In this document: piece after piece, positions 6,165 through 9,322 of the stretch | Layout of the letters: the number at the start of each line of letters is the position of its first letter | Numbering within the stretch: position 1 is the stretch's first letter | Assembly: GCA_934155165.1 (NCBI GenBank) | Contig: CAKPGS010000038.1 | Location: forward strand, 1-9,322 | Direction of reading: 5' to 3' | Length of the DNA: 9,322 bases | From: an uncultured Clostridia bacterium | Lineage (GTDB): Bacteria; Bacillota; Clostridia; TANB77; CAG-508 | The notes under the pieces: model-generated | What the model was told of the DNA's origin: nothing | Database searches by the model: none | Seen by the model: only the letters and a program-made list of their open reading frames with translations | Translations under genes and position numbers: made by a program

Positions 6165-9131
6165 GTGGAAAATTTAGAAAGTTATAGAAGTTTTAAACAA
6201 GTTTTAAATGAATTTTATAAAGATGAGTTGGAAAAAAGTGATAGGAATATTGCTGTAGAAAACTTAGATTATAATAATATAAAGATTATTCCAAAATTAT
6301 TTTATGATAAAGTTTATAATACTTTAAATGTTGAATTTAAATTGGGTAAAGATAATTTTTATAAAATAAAAAACCTAAAGGAATTTTATAATAGAGTAAT
6401 TAATAATGAGAGCTTTATTTATTCTAATAAGTTGGAATTTGTTCATAATGTAGAAAATTTTGATAAAGATAGCCAAAAAATATTAAATTTTATTATTAAA
6501 TATGCCAAAATAATAAACTATGTAAATAATACAGAAAATACAAATTTTAGATACTATGGTAAAAAATTAAGTGAAAGTAGTATTCTACTTGATGAAGAAG
6601 GCTTAGATGAAATTTTTGAAATACTAAAAGGAAGAAAGGTAGAAATTGAAAAAGATGCGAATGTAAAAAAAGTAACTTTAATACCAAGTAATCCAAATAT
6701 CGAATTTTACTTAAATAAAAATACTAAAAATGAATTAGAATTAACACACAATTTAGAGGATTACAATTATATTATTATAGATGGAAAAAAATATACATAT
6801 ATAATAATGGACGAATTTATTTATAGAGCAAAGAAAAATATAAAAAATACAACATTTAAGTTATTAGAAATATATAAGAAAAATTATATAGATGAGATAA
6901 AATTTAACACAAAACAGTTACCAGACTTTTTTGCTTTAATAGAACCAAAAATAAAAGACGATTTAGTAATAAATATAGATAAAGAAGAAATCAAAGAATA
7001 TATACCGGAAGAACTAGGTATAAAAATATTTTTAGATTATAATGAAAGCAATTATATTACAGCAGAATTAAAATTTTGCTACGGAGATACAGAATTCAAC
7101 CCTATAGATGAAAATAAAAATTTGAAAATTGCACGTAATGCAATAAAAGAAACAGAATGCTTAAATCAATTACGAAAAACAGGATTTATGTTAGATGGAC
7201 AAAATAAAAGATTCATTCTTGTTTCAGATGAAGCAATATATAATTTTTTAACAGAAGATATAGAATTGTATATGCAAAAATTTGAAGTAATGGTTACAGA
7301 TAATTTTAAATCTAAAAAAATAAAAGAACCAAGAATAGGCAATATAGGTGTAAAAATAGAAAATAATTTATTAGTTATAAACTTAGAAAATATAAATTAC
7401 GATAAAAACGAAATAAAAGAAATTTTACAAAGATATGCTTTGAAAAAGAAATATTATAGATTAAAAGATGGAAGTTTTATAGATTTACAATCAAATGAAA
7501 ATATTGAATTCTTAAATAATTTGGAATCTGGATTAGGAATTTCATATGAAGATATAGAAAATGGAACAATATCTTTACCTATATATAGAAGTATGTATAT
7601 GGAAAAAATTCTAAATAATTTAGATAAAAGTAAAATAAAAAAAGAAGAAAGCTATGTAGATTTTATAAAAGATACTTCAAAAGAAAAGGAAAATACAACA
7701 CTTACATTACCTAAAAGTTTAAAAGGTGATTTAAGGGAATATCAAAAAAATGGATTTCAATGGTTACAAATGCTTGAAAAATATGAATTAGGCGGGATAT
7801 TAGCGGATGATATGGGACTTGGAAAAACAATACAAGTAATAACCCTAATTTTAAAATATAAAGAAGAACAAAAAGAAAAATTACCATCAATAGTAATTGC
7901 ACCGAGTTCACTAACCCTAAATTGGAAGAACGAAATTCAAAAATTTGCTCCTACATTAGAAACCATTGTTATAAACGGAAGCCTAGAGCAAAGAAAGAAA
8001 AAGATAAAAGATATAAAAAAATATGATTTAATAATAACCTCTTACGATTTATTAAAAAGAGATTTAGAATTATATGAAAAAGAAAATATAACTTTTAAAT
8101 ATATAATAGCAGATGAAGCACAATATATTAAAAACAGTAATACACAAAATGCCAAAGCATTAAAAAGCATAAAAGCAGAAACAAGATATGCATTAACAGG
8201 AACACCAATAGAAAATTCTTTAGCAGAGCTATGGTCAATTTTTGATTATATTATGCCAGGTTATTTATTTAAGTATAAAAAATTCAAACAATTATATGAG
8301 GTGCCAATTGTAAAAGACAATGACATGTATTCAATGAAAAAGCTAAAAATGCTTATAGAACCATTTATTTTAAGAAGAACAAAAAAAGAAGTTTTAACAG
8401 AATTGCCAGAAAAAACAATAACAATATTAAACAATGAAATGGAAGATGAACAACAAAAAATTTATTTAAGCTATTTAGCAAAAGCAAAGCAAGAAGCAAT
8501 GCAAGAAATAGAAATAAATGGTGTAGAAAAATCACACATAAAAATATTAGCTCTACTTACAAGACTGAGACAAATTTGTTGTCATCCAAGTTTGTTTTTA
8601 GAAGATTACAATCAAGATAGTAGCAAATTAAAACAATGTATAGAAATAATAAAAGATGGTATAGAAGCAGGACACAAAATATTATTATTTTCAGGTTATA
8701 CATCTATGTTTGATATAATAGAAAAAGAACTATTAAAAGAAGATATAAATTACTACAAACTAACAGGAAAAACAAATGTAAATGAAAGAGTAGAACTAGT
8801 AGAAGATTTCAACCAAAATGAAAATGTAAAAGTATTTTTAATATCTTTAAAAGCAGGAGGAACAGGACTTAACTTAACAGGGGCAGACATGGTAATACAT
8901 TATGACCCATGGTGGAATATATCTGCGGAAAATCAAGCAACAGATAGAGCATATAGAATAGGACAAAAAAATAATGTGCAAGTATATAAACTAATAACAA
9001 AAAATTCGATAGAAGAAAAAATATACGAGTTACAAGAAAAAAAATCAAAATTAATAGATAACGTTTTAAATACGGAAACAACGTTTATAAATAAATTAAG
9101 TAAAGATGAAATAATGAGATTATTTGAATAA
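6165..9131 (+). CDS. SNF2-family DEAD/DEAH helicase-like ATPase
   Basis: This is a double-stranded-DNA translocase-type ATPase of 988 aa. The N-terminal half (1-510) is Lys/Asn/Glu-rich, and its later part resembles the region associated with bacterial SNF2 helicases. The ATPase core has REYQKNGFQWL (524-534), Walker A DMGLGKT (549-555), DEAQ (650-653), TGTPIENS (678-685), and LRRTKKEV (736-743) in the linker. The second RecA-like lobe has FSGYTSM (842-848), KAGGTGLNLTGADMVIHYDPWWN and DRAYRIGQ (927-934) with the arginine finger R931. All key residues are present. I see no CxC...CxH SWIM zinc finger, which many clostridial relatives carry at the N-terminus. The GTG start has GGGGAG 6 nt upstream. 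It is a separate transcription unit. The cellular role is unknown; such proteins occur both as housekeeping helicases and in defence islands, and nothing here indicates defence. Confidence 0.92.
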   Translation: MENLESYRSFKQVLNEFYKDELEKSDRNIAVENLDYNNIKIIPKLFYDKVYNTLNVEFKLGKDNFYKIKNLKEFYNRVINNESFIYSNKLEFVHNVENFDKDSQKILNFIIKYAKIINYVNNTENTNFRYYGKKLSESSILLDEEGLDEIFEILKGRKVEIEKDANVKKVTLIPSNPNIEFYLNKNTKNELELTHNLEDYNYIIIDGKKYTYIIMDEFIYRAKKNIKNTTFKLLEIYKKNYIDEIKFNTKQLPDFFALIEPKIKDDLVINIDKEEIKEYIPEELGIKIFLDYNESNYITAELKFCYGDTEFNPIDENKNLKIARNAIKETECLNQLRKTGFMLDGQNKRFILVSDEAIYNFLTEDIELYMQKFEVMVTDNFKSKKIKEPRIGNIGVKIENNLLVINLENINYDKNEIKEILQRYALKKKYYRLKDGSFIDLQSNENIEFLNNLESGLGISYEDIENGTISLPIYRSMYMEKILNNLDKSKIKKEESYVDFIKDTSKEKENTTLTLPKSLKGDLREYQKNGFQWLQMLEKYELGGILADDMGLGKTIQVITLILKYKEEQKEKLPSIVIAPSSLTLNWKNEIQKFAPTLETIVINGSLEQRKKKIKDIKKYDLIITSYDLLKRDLELYEKENITFKYIIADEAQYIKNSNTQNAKALKSIKAETRYALTGTPIENSLAELWSIFDYIMPGYLFKYKKFKQLYEVPIVKDNDMYSMKKLKMLIEPFILRRTKKEVLTELPEKTITILNNEMEDEQQKIYLSYLAKAKQEAMQEIEINGVEKSHIKILALLTRLRQICCHPSLFLEDYNQDSSKLKQCIEIIKDGIEAGHKILLFSGYTSMFDIIEKELLKEDINYYKLTGKTNVNERVELVEDFNQNENVKVFLISLKAGGTGLNLTGADMVIHYDPWWNISAENQATDRAYRIGQKNNVQVYKLITKNSIEEKIYELQEKKSKLIDNVLNTETTFINKLSKDEIMRLFE

Positions 9132-9165
9132 AACTATTGCAATAAGAAGAAAAATAATGTAAAAT

Positions 9166-9192
9166 TTGATTACAAAGTAAAAATACGATAAT
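9166..9192 (+). promoter_or_regulatory. Possible promoter for the terminal ORF
   Basis: TTGATT (9166-9171, 4 of 6) and GATAAT (9187-9192, 5 of 6) are separated by 15 bp, which is shorter than ideal. TATAAC at 9192-9197 is an alternative -10. The region lies between the SNF2-family stop and the next gene start. AT-rich sequence makes chance matches likely. Confidence 0.35.
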
Positions 9193-9200
9193 ATAACATC

Positions 9201-9215
9201 GTGTTTTCAAAACAC
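9201..9215. repeat. Inverted repeat GTGTTTT-C-AAAACAC
   Basis: Perfect 7-bp arms around a single C lie just downstream of the possible promoter and 21 bp before the next ATG. The loop is too short for an RNA terminator, so a protein operator is more plausible than a hairpin. Confidence 0.5.
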
Positions 9216-9236
9216 AAAAGAAAAGGAGAAAAAGCA

Positions 9237-9322
9237 ATGTTAAAATTTATTAAAAAGTATAAAAATAAAAACGAATTGATTTCAAGCATTCCAACCTCCA
9301 ACATTATAAATCCAACATCAAA
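9237..9322 (+). CDS. Start of an unrecognised ORF (3' partial)
   Basis: An ATG at 9237 is preceded by AAGGAG (9223-9228) with 8 nt spacing, a strong ribosome binding site. The frame stays open for the 28 complete codons to the window end. The visible peptide begins MLKFIKKYKNKNELISSIP, which is basic then polar, with no signal peptide or motif I recognise. Function cannot be assigned from so short a piece. Confidence 0.5.
   Translation, partial: MLKFIKKYKNKNELISSIPTSNIINPTS

Noticed and set aside
6165..9131. SNF2-family gene as part of a phage-defence system
   Set aside because: No nuclease, methyltransferase, phospholipase-D or other defence partner is visible beside it, and the neighbours are cell-wall genes.
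9135..9144. TATTGCAATA palindrome after the SNF2-family gene as a terminator
   Set aside because: It has 5-bp arms without a loop and is followed by an A-rich rather than T-rich stretch. No convincing terminator is seen there.
1..9322. CRISPR array, tRNA, rRNA, riboswitch or insertion sequence
   Set aside because: No regularly spaced repeats, tRNA cloverleaf sequence, rRNA-like segment, transposase or terminal inverted repeats were recognised on either strand.

Overview
The window is AT-rich DNA with Shine-Dalgarno-led, tightly packed genes, almost all on the + strand. Codon use is A/T-ending, with Arg mostly AGA. This fits a low-GC Firmicute, most likely a clostridial (possibly uncultured gut) bacterium. 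The MurE DNPR motif predicts meso-diaminopimelate peptidoglycan. The standard code is used for UGG/Trp, and the stops seen are TAA and TAG.

Layout: (1) 1-146 is the Gly/Ser-rich C-terminal tail of a TPM/YgcG-like surface protein. (2) 202-1056 is a divergent Na+/Ca2+-exchanger (CaCA) family membrane protein, closed by a clear intrinsic terminator at 1075-1121. (3) 1197-5969 is a compact dcw-type operon, murE-mraY-ftsW-murG, with gaps of 13-18 nt and a good promoter upstream of murE. murF and murD, often found between these genes, are absent. (4) 5970-6164 is an intergenic region with two GC-rich inverted repeats (one a perfect 26-bp palindrome), followed by a promoter. (5) 6165-9131 is a SNF2-family helicase-like ATPase. 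(6) 9237-9322 is the start of an unrecognised ORF running off the window.

The operon's genes act in sequence. MurE adds the third residue of the stem peptide, MraY and MurG build lipid I and lipid II, and FtsW polymerises lipid II at the septum.

The most striking observation is in ftsW. The full protein (384 aa, 3670-4826) is recovered only if the ribosome, or a correction of the sequence, skips one base at two places. At both places the skipped base is the C of an in-frame CGG codon (TTT-CGG-TAA near the start and GTA-CGG-AAT near the end), and reading resumes at a Gly codon (GGT, GGA). By my reading, none of the other genes here contains an in-frame CGG codon, so both CGG codons of the window sit exactly at the two +1 breaks. 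Either CGG is unassigned or poorly decoded in this lineage and triggers +1 frameshifting, or the same kind of one-base error occurred twice. This is the candidate undescribed system in the window.
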